Of a DNA stretch of 64,000 nt, positions 19,210-28,535 are shown piece by piece. A program made the translations under genes and the position numbers. The DNA is taken from NCBI GenBank assembly GCA_024277285.1, contig JAJRVM010000080.1, positions 3,406 through 67,405 on the forward strand, in the 5' to 3' direction. Under the pieces are notes generated by a model. The model was not told the origin of the DNA, searched no databases, and worked only from the letters and a program-made list of their open reading frames with translations. How positions within the stretch are numbered: position 1 is the first letter of the stretch; each line of letters starts with the position of its first letter. The DNA comes from Planctomycetota bacterium (GTDB lineage: Bacteria; Planctomycetota; Planctomycetia; Pirellulales; Pirellulaceae).

Positions 19210-19717
19210 TTGCTCAGAAACTAGCCACTGAGTGCGCGCAGAGTAGGCAGTCGAATGCAGGCTGGCGTGTGGTGTGAAATGGCCATAATTAGCGTAAGTC
19301 GTTTTAGCATAGTAAGTAATGAGCCGTGTCGGCCATGTGTGCGGGCACTTTGGCGCTTCGATTGCAGTAGCAAGGCGGCAAGAAACAAGGACCACGCCAC
19401 GGCGGCGGTCCAGATCGCGATTTCACTACGAAGAGAGAGCCTACGGGGAAGCGCTGGCGGTAGACGTACCACGCAGTCATGTACCCCATGGACACGTACC
19501 AAGCAAAACAGAGACATTGGTCGGGCTACCGCACGGGGGGCAGGAGGGCCGACCGCAGTTTCTGTTAGCCATGGTTCCATTTGCGACTGTGGATTCTGTG
19601 GGTTCTCGGCCAAATCGCAACGTGCAATGAGCGTTGGCGGTGCATCGGCAGGCGTCGTAGATAGCCGATGCGTTCTTATTCCTTCTGGTTTGTGTAGTTC
19701 TCGAAAGGGGAGACGAA
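19210..19717. other. Intergenic region upstream of glutamine synthetase
   Basis: Open frames on both strands cover this stretch but none has a recognisable domain or consistent coding look. One minus-strand frame contains a hydrophobic stretch (IAIWTAAVAWSLFLAALLL) that could be a decayed membrane protein. No promoter or riboswitch identified. Confidence 0.4.
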
Positions 19718-21130
19718 GTGACTCCAAAAGAAGTACTGGCTCTGTGTCGTGAAAAGGATGTCAAGGCGGTCGACTTGCGGTTTATGGACTTCCCGGGATT
19801 GTGGCAACACTTCACGATCCCGGTCAGCAAGTTGGACGAAGACGTTTTTGAAGACGGTCTCGGTTTTGACGGTTCGAGTCTCCGCGGATGGCAAGGAATT
19901 CACGAGAGTGACATGTTGGTTGTGCCGCAGCCCGACACAGCCTTCCTTGACCCGTTCACCGAACTGGCGACTCTGGTGATGGTCTGCAATATTCAAGATC
20001 CCATCACGCGTGAAGATTATTCGCGCGACCCGCGCAATGTCGCGCGGAAGGCGGTCAACCACTTGAAGAGCACGGGGATTGCTGACACAGCCTATTTCGG
20101 CCCGGAAGCGGAGTTCTTCGTCTTTGACGACATCCGTTACGAGCAGAACGAGCATGAAGCGTTCTATCACATCGACAGCGTCGAAGGACAGTGGAATCGA
20201 GGTCGCGTCGAGAATCCGAACTTGGGTTACAAGCTGCGGCACAAGGAAGGATACTTCCCGGTACCGCCCGCCGACCAGATGATGGATCTGCGCAACGAGA
20301 TGATGCAGACCATGATCGACTGTGGCCTGGACGTCGAGTGCCAGCACCACGAAGTCGGCACGGCCGGCCAGGCTGAGATCGACCTGAAGTACAACAAGTT
20401 GGTGAAGATGGCGGATCACTTGTTGATGTATAAGTACATCATCAAGAACGTCGCCACTCGGCACAACAAGTCGGTTACCTTCATGCCGAAGCCGATTTTC
20501 GGCGACAATGGGTCCGGCATGCACACGCATATTTCCCTGTGGAAGGAAGGCGAGCCGCTGTTTGCAGGCAGTTCGTATGCTGGGATGAGCGAAATGGCGA
20601 TGCATGCCATTGGCGGCATTCTGAGGCACGCCGATGCTATCCTTGCGTTTACCAACCCGACCACCAATAGCTACAAACGCTTGGTGCCCGGTTTTGAAGC
20701 GCCCGTGAACTTGGCCTACTCGCAACGGAACCGATCGGCAGCGATCCGGATTCCGATGTACAGCCCGAGCCCCAAGGCGAAGCGAATTGAATTCCGCTGC
20801 CCCGATCCCAGCTGCAACCCGTATCTGGCGTTCTCGGCGCTGCTCATGGCCGTGATCGACGGTATTCAGAACAAGATTAGCCCGGGCGAGCCGCTTGACC
20901 GGGACATTTACGATCTGCCGCCGGAAGAGGCTGCCGCCGTTCCCAAGACGCCGGCTTCGCTCGACGCGGCGCTCGATGCGTTGGAAGCGGATCACCAGTT
21001 CTTGCTCAAGGGTGACGTCTTCACCGAAGACGTGATCTCGACTTGGATCTCGTACAAACGTGAAAACGAAGTCGATGCCATGCGGTTGCGACCGCATCCG
21101 TATGAATTCTGCATCTATTACGATGTTTGA
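19718..21130 (+). CDS. glnA: Glutamine synthetase, type I
   Basis: Makes glutamine from glutamate, ammonia and ATP; central to nitrogen assimilation, cytoplasmic dodecamer. The 470-residue product has the GS signatures [56 protein letters not shown], and [18 protein letters not shown] near the C-terminus is the adenylylation-site sequence, so control by GlnE-type adenylylation is possible. The start is GTG at 19718, with AAGGGGA at good spacing; the family N-terminus ([20 protein letters not shown]) supports it. Transcribed alone and ended by a strong terminator. Confidence 0.97.
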   Translation: MTPKEVLALCREKDVKAVDLRFMDFPGLWQHFTIPVSKLDEDVFEDGLGFDGSSLRGWQGIHESDMLVVPQPDTAFLDPFTELATLVMVCNIQDPITREDYSRDPRNVARKAVNHLKSTGIADTAYFGPEAEFFVFDDIRYEQNEHEAFYHIDSVEGQWNRGRVENPNLGYKLRHKEGYFPVPPADQMMDLRNEMMQTMIDCGLDVECQHHEVGTAGQAEIDLKYNKLVKMADHLLMYKYIIKNVATRHNKSVTFMPKPIFGDNGSGMHTHISLWKEGEPLFAGSSYAGMSEMAMHAIGGILRHADAILAFTNPTTNSYKRLVPGFEAPVNLAYSQRNRSAAIRIPMYSPSPKAKRIEFRCPDPSCNPYLAFSALLMAVIDGIQNKISPGEPLDRDIYDLPPEEAAAVPKTPASLDAALDALEADHQFLLKGDVFTEDVISTWISYKRENEVDAMRLRPHPYEFCIYYDV

Positions 21131-21153
21131 GCGACACTCAGTTTGACCTCTGA

Positions 21154-21190
21154 GCCGAGTTGGCAGTGATCTGCCAGCTCGGCTTTTTTT
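21154..21190 (+). terminator. Rho-independent terminator of glnA
   Basis: A 13-bp stem (GCCGAGTTGGCAG with CTGCCAGCTCGGC, one G-T wobble) around the loop TGAT, followed by seven T. It starts 23 bp after the glnA stop. Confidence 0.95.
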
Positions 21191-21283
21191 CGTCGCCGAG
21201 GTTTGTGCTTGGGAATTCTTCGCCTGCACGTTCCGCGTTATCCCTTACGCCGGGTAACGGAAGCCGCCAGGATGCGGGAACGT

Positions 21284-22369
21284 CTATCGCGCTTCGTTGG
21301 CCAACAGCTTGCGAACCTGTTCGCGATTGACCGGTTTGATGATCCCTTTTTCGGTAATCAGGGCGGCGATGAGTTCGGCGGGCGTGACATCAAAGGCGGG
21401 GTTGTAGACCTGCACGCCGTCGGGAGCCGTCTGCTTGCCCAGGCCGCAAGTGATCTCGTTGGCCGATCGCTGTTCAATGGGAATGAGATCGCCATGGTCG
21501 AGGTTCAGATCAAACGTCGAGCTTGGGGCGGCTACATAGAATGGGATATCGTGGGCGCGCGCCAACAGGGCAACGCCGTAGGTCCCGATCTTGTTCGCGA
21601 CATCCCCATTGGCGGCGATTCGATCGGCGCCGGTGATCACCGCGTCGATGCGCCCTTCACGCATCACTTGAGCGGCCATGGAATCGCAAATCAGAGTCGT
21701 TTCGACGCCACGTTGCATGAGCTCCCAGGTCGTCAGCCGTGCACCTTGAAGCAGTGGCCGTGTTTCGTCGGCGTAGACATGCAGCTGCTTGCCTTCATCC
21801 TGAGCGGCATAGATCACGGCCAACGCCGTGCCGTATTCCGAAGTTGCCAGCCAACCGGCATTGCAGTGTGTCAATACTCCCATGCCGTCGCGCAAGAGCG
21901 TAGCGCCGTGTCGGCCGATCGCGTGGCACATGACGCGATCTTCGTCGTGTAACGTTTTCGCCTCGCGTAACAACGCGGCGTGCACCTCGGCTGACGCCAG
22001 CTCGCCCTCCAGTGCTCGAGCTCGGTCCGCCATGCGCTGCAGGGCCCAGAAGAGATTAACGGCCGTTGGCCGACTCGATCCAAGGTACTCCACAATCCGA
22101 TCAACTTCTTGAGCAAAGGACTTGGCGTCGCCATCGGGCGCTTGCTGCAATCCGATCACCACGCCATAGGCGGCGGCAATGCCAATGGCCGGTGCCCCAC
22201 GCACTTGAAGACGCTTGATCGCTTCCCAAACATCGCTCAGGCTAGTGCAGCGGCACTCGCGCACCTCCAACGGCAACAACGTCTGATCGATCAGGACGAG
22301 CTGCCCGTCTGTGCCCCCTTCCCACCGCAGCGTTTCCCAATTGCTGGTTTCCCAGTTGCTACTTGGCAT
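21284..22369 (-). CDS. mtnA: S-methyl-5-thioribose-1-phosphate isomerase
   Basis: Converts methylthioribose 1-phosphate to methylthioribulose 1-phosphate in methionine salvage. The 361-residue product has VRGAPAIGIAAAYG, the catalytic C169 in LTHCNAGWLA and D249 in ITGADRIAANGD, and ends with the family's ITEKGIIKPVNR segment. The frame is open far upstream, but the extra sequence is purE read in another frame. The ATG at 22369 overlaps the purE stop by 11 bp, suggesting translational coupling. Its first residues are [10 protein letters not shown], from a 15-bp duplication. No other methionine-salvage gene is adjacent. Confidence 0.93.
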   Translation of the reverse strand: MPSSNWETSNWETLRWEGGTDGQLVLIDQTLLPLEVRECRCTSLSDVWEAIKRLQVRGAPAIGIAAAYGVVIGLQQAPDGDAKSFAQEVDRIVEYLGSSRPTAVNLFWALQRMADRARALEGELASAEVHAALLREAKTLHDEDRVMCHAIGRHGATLLRDGMGVLTHCNAGWLATSEYGTALAVIYAAQDEGKQLHVYADETRPLLQGARLTTWELMQRGVETTLICDSMAAQVMREGRIDAVITGADRIAANGDVANKIGTYGVALLARAHDIPFYVAAPSSTFDLNLDHGDLIPIEQRSANEITCGLGKQTAPDGVQVYNPAFDVTPAELIAALITEKGIIKPVNREQVRKLLANEAR

Positions 22370-22883
22370 CGGACTTGATTGTCTCCTGAAGACGCGCATT
22401 CTTGGCCGCGATTTTCTGTTCCAGTCGCTCTTTGAAGTCGGCGAATTTTGCGGCGAGCGTTTCGTCTGCCGTGGCCAGAATCTGGACGGCAAACAGCCCT
22501 GCGTTGCGCGGGCCTCCCATGCCGACTGCCATGGTTGCCACCGGCACGTCGCCTGGCATCTGCACGGTGGAGAGGAGTGAATCGAGTCCGCCGAGTTCTG
22601 CGGTGGGGACCGGCAGGCCAATCACCGGCAGCGTCGTATGGGCCGCGACAACGCCAGCCAGGTGAGCGGCACCGCCAGCGGCGGCGATGATCACGCGCAG
22701 TCCGCGTTGCCGCGCATCGGTGGCGAACTTCTGCACCGCCGCCGGAGTGCGGTGGGCACTCATGACATGCACTTCGCAGTCGACTCCAAACTCGTCCAAT
22801 GCTGCTTTGACACCCTTAATCTTGGGCCAATCACTGTCGCTGCCCATTACGATTCCGACCTGGGGTTGAGGTACGTCGCTCAC
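22359..22883 (-). CDS. purE: N5-carboxyaminoimidazole ribonucleotide mutase
   Basis: Moves the carboxyl group of N5-CAIR to form CAIR in purine synthesis. The 174-residue protein carries the class I signature [18 protein letters not shown] and [17 protein letters not shown]. The start is GTG at 22883 with AGGAG upstream. It lies 70 bp after ald on the same strand and overlaps mtnA by 11 bp. No purK is nearby in this window. Confidence 0.95.
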   Translation of the reverse strand: MSDVPQPQVGIVMGSDSDWPKIKGVKAALDEFGVDCEVHVMSAHRTPAAVQKFATDARQRGLRVIIAAAGGAAHLAGVVAAHTTLPVIGLPVPTAELGGLDSLLSTVQMPGDVPVATMAVGMGGPRNAGLFAVQILATADETLAAKFADFKERLEQKIAAKNARLQETIKSDAK

Positions 22884-22953
22884 GTTTTACTGCTCCTGAT
22901 CTGTTTCTTGACTACTTGCTACGAACGCCTGTTCTGTGCAAAGGCACGTCACC

Positions 22954-24060
22954 CTAGCAGGGCAAGGGCGAGTAAGGAAAATCGAATGTCTTGGCCACCG
23001 CTTCGTTGGTAATGACGCCACGGTGAATGTTCACGGCCGAGGCGATGGGGCAGTATTCTTGCGAAGCCTGCTCGATGCCGAGGTTCGCAATCCGCAATGC
23101 CCACGGCAGTGTGACATTGCAGAGTGCAAAAGTGCTTGTCCTACCGACCGCGCCTGGCATGTTGGCGACACAATAGTGCACGACATCCTCGACAATGAAT
23201 GTCGGATCGCTGTGCGTGGTTGGACGACTGGTCTCGACACTGCCTCCTTGATCGATGGCGACGTCGATGATTACGCTGCCAGGCTTCATGATTTTCAGTT
23301 CTTCACGGCCCACAAGGCAAGGGGCTTTGGCGCCTGGGATCAAAACGGATCCCACGACCAGATCGGCCAGTTTTAACTCTTCACGAATCACGTGCCGGTC
23401 GCTGAACAACACGTTGACGTTGGCGGGCATGATATCGTCCAGGTACCGTAACCGATCGAGGTTCACATCCAGGATCGTAACATCGGCCTGAAATCCGGCG
23501 GCGATTTTCGCCGCGTTGGCACCCACGACTCCGCCGCCCAAGATCGTTATGTGCGCCGGGGCCACGCCCGGCACGCCCCCAAGCAGGATTCCACGCCCCA
23601 TTTGAGGGCGTTCCAGGTACTTCGCGCCTTCCTGGATGCTCATCCGCCCGGCAACCTCACTCATCGGCGTCAGCAGTGGCAGACGCCCGTTTACGTCTCG
23701 TAATGTCTCGTAGGCGACGCAGGTTACCTCCGCGTCCACCATCGCGCTGGTCAGGTTGCGGCTCGCCGCAAAGTGGAAATAGGTAAACAGCACCTGGCCT
23801 TCGCGTAGCATTTTCCATTCAGCTTCTTGAGGCTCTTTGACTTTGACGATCAGATCCGCTCGGGCAAAAATGTCGGCCGCCGATGCGACAAGCTCGGCAC
23901 CGGCACGGAGGTAGTCATGGTCCGGCAGGCCAGATCCGAGTCCCGCGCCAGCTTCAACGACTACCGTGTGCCCAGCATTGACCATCTCCTCGGCCCCTAC
24001 GGGTAACATGGCCACTCGATATTCGTCACGCTTGATCTCTTTCGGAATGCCAACGATCAC
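22954..24060 (-). CDS. ald: Alanine dehydrogenase
   Basis: NAD-dependent interconversion of alanine with pyruvate and ammonia. The 368-residue protein starts MIVGIPKEIKRDEYRVAMLP, a family signature, and contains KVKEPQEAEW, FTYFHFAA, the NAD-binding ITILGGGVVGANAAKIA and the active-site region HYCVANMPGAVGRTST. The start is GTG at 24060. It appears to be the first gene of an ald-purE-mtnA unit, and its proximity to glnA puts two ammonia-handling enzymes side by side. Confidence 0.96.
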   Translation of the reverse strand: MIVGIPKEIKRDEYRVAMLPVGAEEMVNAGHTVVVEAGAGLGSGLPDHDYLRAGAELVASAADIFARADLIVKVKEPQEAEWKMLREGQVLFTYFHFAASRNLTSAMVDAEVTCVAYETLRDVNGRLPLLTPMSEVAGRMSIQEGAKYLERPQMGRGILLGGVPGVAPAHITILGGGVVGANAAKIAAGFQADVTILDVNLDRLRYLDDIMPANVNVLFSDRHVIREELKLADLVVGSVLIPGAKAPCLVGREELKIMKPGSVIIDVAIDQGGSVETSRPTTHSDPTFIVEDVVHYCVANMPGAVGRTSTFALCNVTLPWALRIANLGIEQASQEYCPIASAVNIHRGVITNEAVAKTFDFPYSPLPC

Positions 24061-24267
24061 GATACGTATCTCTTTTATGTTAGAGCCTACTGGTGCACCG
24101 GCACGCAGCTATCGCGAGCGGCCGATGAAAGCGGACGATCACGGGGCACATACCGCACGAGGCTTGCGGTACACCCTCGCGAGGGGCCTTTGCGGCCGCG
24201 TCGTCGATCCGAGCGGCTTTGCCGCAAGCCACAAGAAGAACCGACGCACAAAACAAGTTGCTGCATT

Positions 24268-24678
24268 TCAACAAAGGGTGCCGAGGGATGCAAGTACCGG
24301 ACGCCAAGAGTCTGAAAAAACGTTCCCTTGGCGCCGCACAAGGAAGGGGGGGGGATTCCGCCAGGAATTGACTCCAGGGCGGTCGTGCCGCGTCGTTGTG
24401 GAGCACCCGCGCGCATCGCCCTGGCCCGGCGTCACTTCGGGGGCTACAAATTCGTAGTCGATCATGGCGAAACGGGGTTTTCGCTGCTTCCATTGGGCGG
24501 GCGAATGAAGCGTCACTTTTCCTTTGCGCCCGAGTGTGATGCGAATGTGGCTTTCCGTCGCGCTGTCACCCCCCTTCTCGGACTCTCCCGGTTGGTCGGA
24601 CTGCTGGGATAGAGCGGCGTGCGCCGATATGGCGGTTAGCAGACAAACAGACGCGAGAATCCGCAACATCTTCTTCAT
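24268..24678 (-). CDS. Small secreted protein, unknown function
   Basis: Product of 136 residues with a clear signal peptide (MKKMLRILASVCLLTAISAHA). The middle part (HIRITLGRKGKVTLHSPAQW then KPRFAMIDYEF) resembles the start of small secreted planctomycete proteins. The C-terminal third (after GDARG) looks unlike coding sequence and includes a run of nine C on the minus strand (near 24347-24355), so the gene may be frameshifted or truncated. In-frame ATGs at 24708 and 24693 are alternatives; 24678 gives the best signal peptide. Confidence 0.5.
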   Translation of the reverse strand: MKKMLRILASVCLLTAISAHAALSQQSDQPGESEKGGDSATESHIRITLGRKGKVTLHSPAQWKQRKPRFAMIDYEFVAPEVTPGQGDARGCSTTTRHDRPGVNSWRNPPPFLVRRQGNVFSDSWRPVLASLGTLC

Positions 24679-24726
24679 CGAGCTTGAATCCATTCGATGC
24701 GTGGGCAAACTTCAGACAATCGGCCG

Positions 24727-25524
24727 TTACCCGTGGTTCTTCAACACAAGAAGCAGGGCAACGAGCAGGCCAACACAAACCACCGATAGTGTCACGACGA
24801 TGGCGATGTTGCGCGCTCTCGATTTGCGTTTCTTTGCAGGACGCGGCCCGGCGGCACTATCGCCAAAAGCGAACTCATCTTGCGGAACACCCTCGAGTGA
24901 GGTGCTCGACAGCCCATCGCTGGCCGCCGGAGACGCAATTGGAGCGGGAGCAGCGCGCAGTGAAGGGAATATGGTGTCGCCCATTTTCCAGTCGTCCCAC
25001 CCTTCTCGCCAAACGAGCGAATCGGCGCTCACACGGCCTTCGTCTAACCAGCGGCGCATGGTGGCGCCATCCGCCGGCCCATACTGGCCACCGGTCGGCG
25101 GGCGGACGTACCAGACCGCTTCCGGTGCTTCCGTAATCGGATCCGCAGCTTGCGGGCCGGTCGGTGAGTCGCCTTTGTCAACACGATCACTGGCAACATC
25201 ATCCTTGATCGCAGCGCTGCGGGTGGTGCCAGGGGCGTTGGATGGCAAAACTGATTCGCGTTCGGGAGTCGCGATCGCAGAAGAGCTCGACGCCATGGGT
25301 GCCGTTGATGTCTTCTTGGCGGCTTGGGTTTTCTTCGTCGCAACGGCCTTGTTCTGCCGTTGCTCCTGCTTCCCAGTGACGGCACCGCTTGTTTCCGGTT
25401 CCTCACTAGCAAGCGGAATGCGGATCTTGGCTCCGCACTGTGGGCACACGCCACGTTTGCCAGCCAGAAACGTCTTGACGTGCAACTTCTTGTTACAGCC
25501 TTGACAGCGAAACTTGATTCCCAT
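24727..25524 (-). CDS. Zinc-ribbon and GYF_2 domain membrane protein
   Basis: Product of 265 residues. The N-terminus is a four-cysteine zinc ribbon (FRCQGCNKKLHV, then GVCPQCGAKIRIP). A low-complexity K/S/T/A linker follows, then a GYF_2-type domain (WYVRPPTGGQYGPADG, then MRRWLDEGRVSADSLVWREG) at about 140-190. One C-terminal membrane helix (NIAIVVTLSVVCVGLLVALLLVL) ends the protein with a short tail. GYF_2 domains bind peptides or organise membrane proteins; the role here is unknown. I chose the ATG at 25524, directly before the ribbon. Confidence 0.75.
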   Translation of the reverse strand: MGIKFRCQGCNKKLHVKTFLAGKRGVCPQCGAKIRIPLASEEPETSGAVTGKQEQRQNKAVATKKTQAAKKTSTAPMASSSSAIATPERESVLPSNAPGTTRSAAIKDDVASDRVDKGDSPTGPQAADPITEAPEAVWYVRPPTGGQYGPADGATMRRWLDEGRVSADSLVWREGWDDWKMGDTIFPSLRAAPAPIASPAASDGLSSTSLEGVPQDEFAFGDSAAGPRPAKKRKSRARNIAIVVTLSVVCVGLLVALLLVLKNHG

Positions 25525-26242
25525 AACAAGATCCATGCACATTATGTCAGTACTGCAGCGCGCCCGTTCTGCAGCGACTCAGTGCTGCAGTGGCTGCCAC
25601 GACTCGTCACATGACGACACATCAATTCTGTTCGTTCCGTACCGCTGACACGACACTCGTGTTGCAACGCTTCGGGAGCATCACCACCATGCGCGCGGCC
25701 AGCGGGCAATGTGGAACCGGTCCCCATGGTGCCAGTCAACGCGGTGCCAGTCAACGCGGTGCCAGTCAACGCGGCAACTACTGCGCCGCTGGCTCTTGCC
25801 GCTCTACGTGCGATCTTAGTTCGCGGAACTCGAGTACATTCCTGCCCTGGCCCCACTCCTCGTGCCGATCGCGATCTGCGTGCGTCAAGACTCGGTAACT
25901 CCAATTATACAAGCGATTTGCCGCGTGGGAAGATTCTACTTGCGGGGATGCTCCCCGCGTGCGTTGATTTCAGCGTCAAGATCGGGACCGGATATATCGA
26001 TTGTACCGGTCGTCGCTCTTCCGACTGCCTGGCCGTCCCGATTCTATGCTGGCAATTTGCCCGTTTCGTGGTTGCTTCGATTCGCCGGGGTCGCTATACC
26101 AAGCTATCGAGGAATCGGTATCGGAGCGGTGGAAGCTCGTTTGGATCTTCTTCGTTTGCCGAGAAGCAAGTAATCGAGGTCACGGGCCTCGCGTATTTTT
26201 CATTTCGCGTTCGGGCATTGTGACAGATTCGAGCCATATACC
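25525..26242. other. Intergenic region with a 15-bp triplicate
   Basis: Lies between divergent genes (the zinc-ribbon protein and the ClpP-like protein). Open frames are long on both strands but have no recognisable domain, and part of their length comes from the tandem repeat at 25728-25772. I see no supported gene. Confidence 0.45.
25728..25772. repeat. 15-bp tandem repeat, three copies
   Basis: GGTGCCAGTCAACGC repeats exactly three times in intergenic DNA. Confidence 0.95.
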
Positions 26243-26806
26243 ATGAACGATAGAACAAACGTCGAAAAAGACGGTGACGAAGATGATGGTCCGTTAGAGC
26301 TGGCGTTGGTCGGCGACCTGACGGAGAGCGAGGCGGACCTGTTCGAGAAAATCCTCAGTGTGCCACCTGGTTCTGAATGCAATTTGTATTTCAATTCGCC
26401 TGGTGGGAGTGCCTACAGCGCGATCTCGTTGATGAACTTGATACGCTTGCGGCGTCTGAAGGCAACGGGAGTTGTTACCGGCGAGTGTTCTTCCGCTGCC
26501 CTTTGGCCGTTCGCAGCGTGCATGCGACGGTATGTGACTCGCTACAGCGTGCTGCTGTTCCATCCCATGAAATGGCAAAGTGAAGAGCACGTGCAGTTGG
26601 GCGAAGCGGCCGAGTGGGCTCGTCATTTTGGCGATTTGGAACGATCGATGGATCAGCTTCTGGCAGAATTGTTCGGCGTGACGTACGAAGTACTGCAGGA
26701 CTGGATTCGGCCAGGCCGTTATGTCTCCGGGCCGCAATTGGTTGAAGCGGGTTTGGCGGAACTGGTCGAATTGGATGCGTCTTTGCCTGACGCTTCGCGC
26801 GGCTAG
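26243..26806 (+). CDS. ClpP-like serine peptidase domain protein
   Basis: Product of 187 residues with the ClpP/crotonase-like fold pattern: LYFNSPGGSAYSAISLMNLI matches the ClpP substrate-strand motif. S84 in GECSSAALW falls where ClpP has its nucleophile (G-x-x-x-S), and H107 in VLLFHPMKW matches the active-site His region. The protein is clearly diverged from housekeeping ClpP and lacks its usual N-terminal loop, so it is probably a stand-alone or specialised homologue. No clpX or other chaperone gene is adjacent. The Asp of the triad could not be placed confidently. Confidence 0.7.
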   Translation: MNDRTNVEKDGDEDDGPLELALVGDLTESEADLFEKILSVPPGSECNLYFNSPGGSAYSAISLMNLIRLRRLKATGVVTGECSSAALWPFAACMRRYVTRYSVLLFHPMKWQSEEHVQLGEAAEWARHFGDLERSMDQLLAELFGVTYEVLQDWIRPGRYVSGPQLVEAGLAELVELDASLPDASRG

Positions 26807-26931
26807 TTTTCTCAACGCGAACGACCGGCAAAGCACACTGTGGAGGAAGCTTGCGGCCTGGTACGGCAGCTCACTTGCACAATGGCATGAATCGTGCGAT
26901 TGGTTAACTCGCATGGACGGAAAGTTCCACG

Positions 26932-28245
26932 ATGACTCGAAGGACACGGTCGATCAACGCAGTGGCTGTTCTCGTCTTGATGGGGATGGTGACTGCATGC
27001 GAACGCGACAAGGTCGAACCGGTTGAGCTTGCCACTCTGCCATACCTCAGCGCGACGCACGATCCCGAGTTGCGTGCCGAGCTAGCGCGGTTAGTGGCTG
27101 AACGAGCCACGCCGCAGATGCTTGATAAAGACCGCGGCAAAGAGGGCATGTCCGCCACCGCGAATGCCGCGCGTATCGCGGCGGAAATGAACGATATATA
27201 CCCACTGCGTAGTGTGCGCATTACATGGCAGCGCGTGGAACGATTCTATCCAACGAACGAGTTTCAGTTCGACCCGATTCAACTTGAAAAGGCGCGCTCC
27301 GTTTGCAAGGATTTTGCGCCGCGACTGGAGCGGTATCGAAAGCTGTTCCGCCGCAAGGGCTTTCGCTGCGATGTCTCCATTCAGGACGGATTACTTGCGG
27401 ACTTGAGCCTGTTGGACCACGTCCAATTGGTGCATAGGATCGAGGCACTCGCCGCAGCTGACGAGTTGTCTGGTGGGCACCCCAATGGCGCGTTGTTACC
27501 GTTGCGAAATATGCTGCGTATGGATGCCTGCCTTGCCACGGTCCCCAATGTGTCGGCCAGGCTTGCCGCTGCGCGACTGCGTAGCGAAGCGTTGAAGGTT
27601 ATTGCGGCACTGGTCCGCCATCCACGTTGCACTCAGGCCATTCAAAATGAGATAGTGCGGATCATTGATAACCAGATTGGGCACTGGACGCCCGACTCCG
27701 TGGCGTGGAGCGGGGATCGCGCGTTGGGACTTCATGCATACGAAATGGTGCATGACGGTCAACTGATGAATATCCTGACGGCTGACGAGATTGCCGGAAT
27801 GAAAAAGGCGGGTGATCTGAACGATTTTGACAAGGCCGTGCAGCGCGGAGTCGATAACGATGAACTGTTTTACCTTACGCAGATGCGACACCTGATCGAT
27901 GCGTGCGACAAACCGTTCTTTGCACGGGCCGCAACATTTCAGCGAATGCAACAGCGTTTGGACGAACTGGTGAATACAGCCCGATTCCCTCTATTCGCTG
28001 CCGATATCTTGTTGCCAGATCTGGTGTCATTGCAGCGAGCGCAGGCACTCGATCGTGCTCGTTGCGAAGCTTGGGCAATCGGCTTGCGGGCGGCGTTAGG
28101 GGAGAGCGTCGAGTTGGCCGGCCCCAACCCGGTTACGGGCAAGCCGTACGATCTTACACGCGAAGATGACGGGATCGTCATCAGCGGAATCGGTGCTCGC
28201 GAGGACGCGGAACCGGCGTTGATAATTCCGGTCGCGCCGAAGTAA
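26932..28245 (+). CDS. Lipoprotein of unknown function
   Basis: Product of 437 residues. The N-terminus is a lipoprotein signal (VAVLVLMGMVTACERD) with a lipobox ending at C, so it is probably anchored to a membrane. The rest is largely helical with no domain I recognise. Position downstream of the ClpP-like gene (125 bp) allows a shared transcript but does not suggest a role. Confidence 0.75.
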   Translation: MTRRTRSINAVAVLVLMGMVTACERDKVEPVELATLPYLSATHDPELRAELARLVAERATPQMLDKDRGKEGMSATANAARIAAEMNDIYPLRSVRITWQRVERFYPTNEFQFDPIQLEKARSVCKDFAPRLERYRKLFRRKGFRCDVSIQDGLLADLSLLDHVQLVHRIEALAAADELSGGHPNGALLPLRNMLRMDACLATVPNVSARLAAARLRSEALKVIAALVRHPRCTQAIQNEIVRIIDNQIGHWTPDSVAWSGDRALGLHAYEMVHDGQLMNILTADEIAGMKKAGDLNDFDKAVQRGVDNDELFYLTQMRHLIDACDKPFFARAATFQRMQQRLDELVNTARFPLFAADILLPDLVSLQRAQALDRARCEAWAIGLRAALGESVELAGPNPVTGKPYDLTREDDGIVISGIGAREDAEPALIIPVAPK

Positions 28246-28281
28246 CAGCATCGAGCGAAGTATGCCGACACGCGACCAGCC

Positions 28282-28386
28282 CTAGGCTTCGTCTCAAAAC
28301 TCGTATTTACCACCTTGCGTTTCGCGTAATCTGCTGAAAATGGCATGGCTTTGCCGCGCGAAAAGACGTTTTGAGACAAAGCCTAG
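28282..28386. repeat. Palindromic MITE-like element
   Basis: A 105-bp element bounded by 19-bp terminal inverted repeats: CTAGGCTTCGTCTCAAAAC at 28282-28300 and its complement at 28368-28386, with one mismatch. No coding capacity. It lies in the 290-bp gap between a lipoprotein gene and a convergent cytochrome gene. The right end runs straight into a 19-bp sequence (28382-28400) that recurs exactly at 60975-60993. Confidence 0.9.
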
Positions 28387-28535
28387 TTCGACAGCGCCAC
28401 GTTGCGATACCGCGTTCACGCTCCGCCAGGTTTGCCCCGGTCGGGCGCACGGCGGGTCAGCTACCGACATACGCCCTTCGCCTTTCGTCGGTCGAACGTG
28501 ACGTTTTCCGTTGCGGCCCGTTTCCAAAACACGTT

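Noticed and set aside
19221..19727. A 168-residue minus-strand open frame with one hydrophobic stretch.
   Set aside because: It has no domain or ribosome site, overlaps the glnA start region, and other frames are equally open; it may be decayed sequence.
22370..22621. A long N-terminal extension of mtnA.
   Set aside because: That stretch is purE read in another frame; the ATG at 22369 matches the family.
24087..24416. A frameshifted continuation of the small secreted protein at 24268-24678.
   Set aside because: I tested all three frames after the poly-C run; none continues into recognisable protein sequence.
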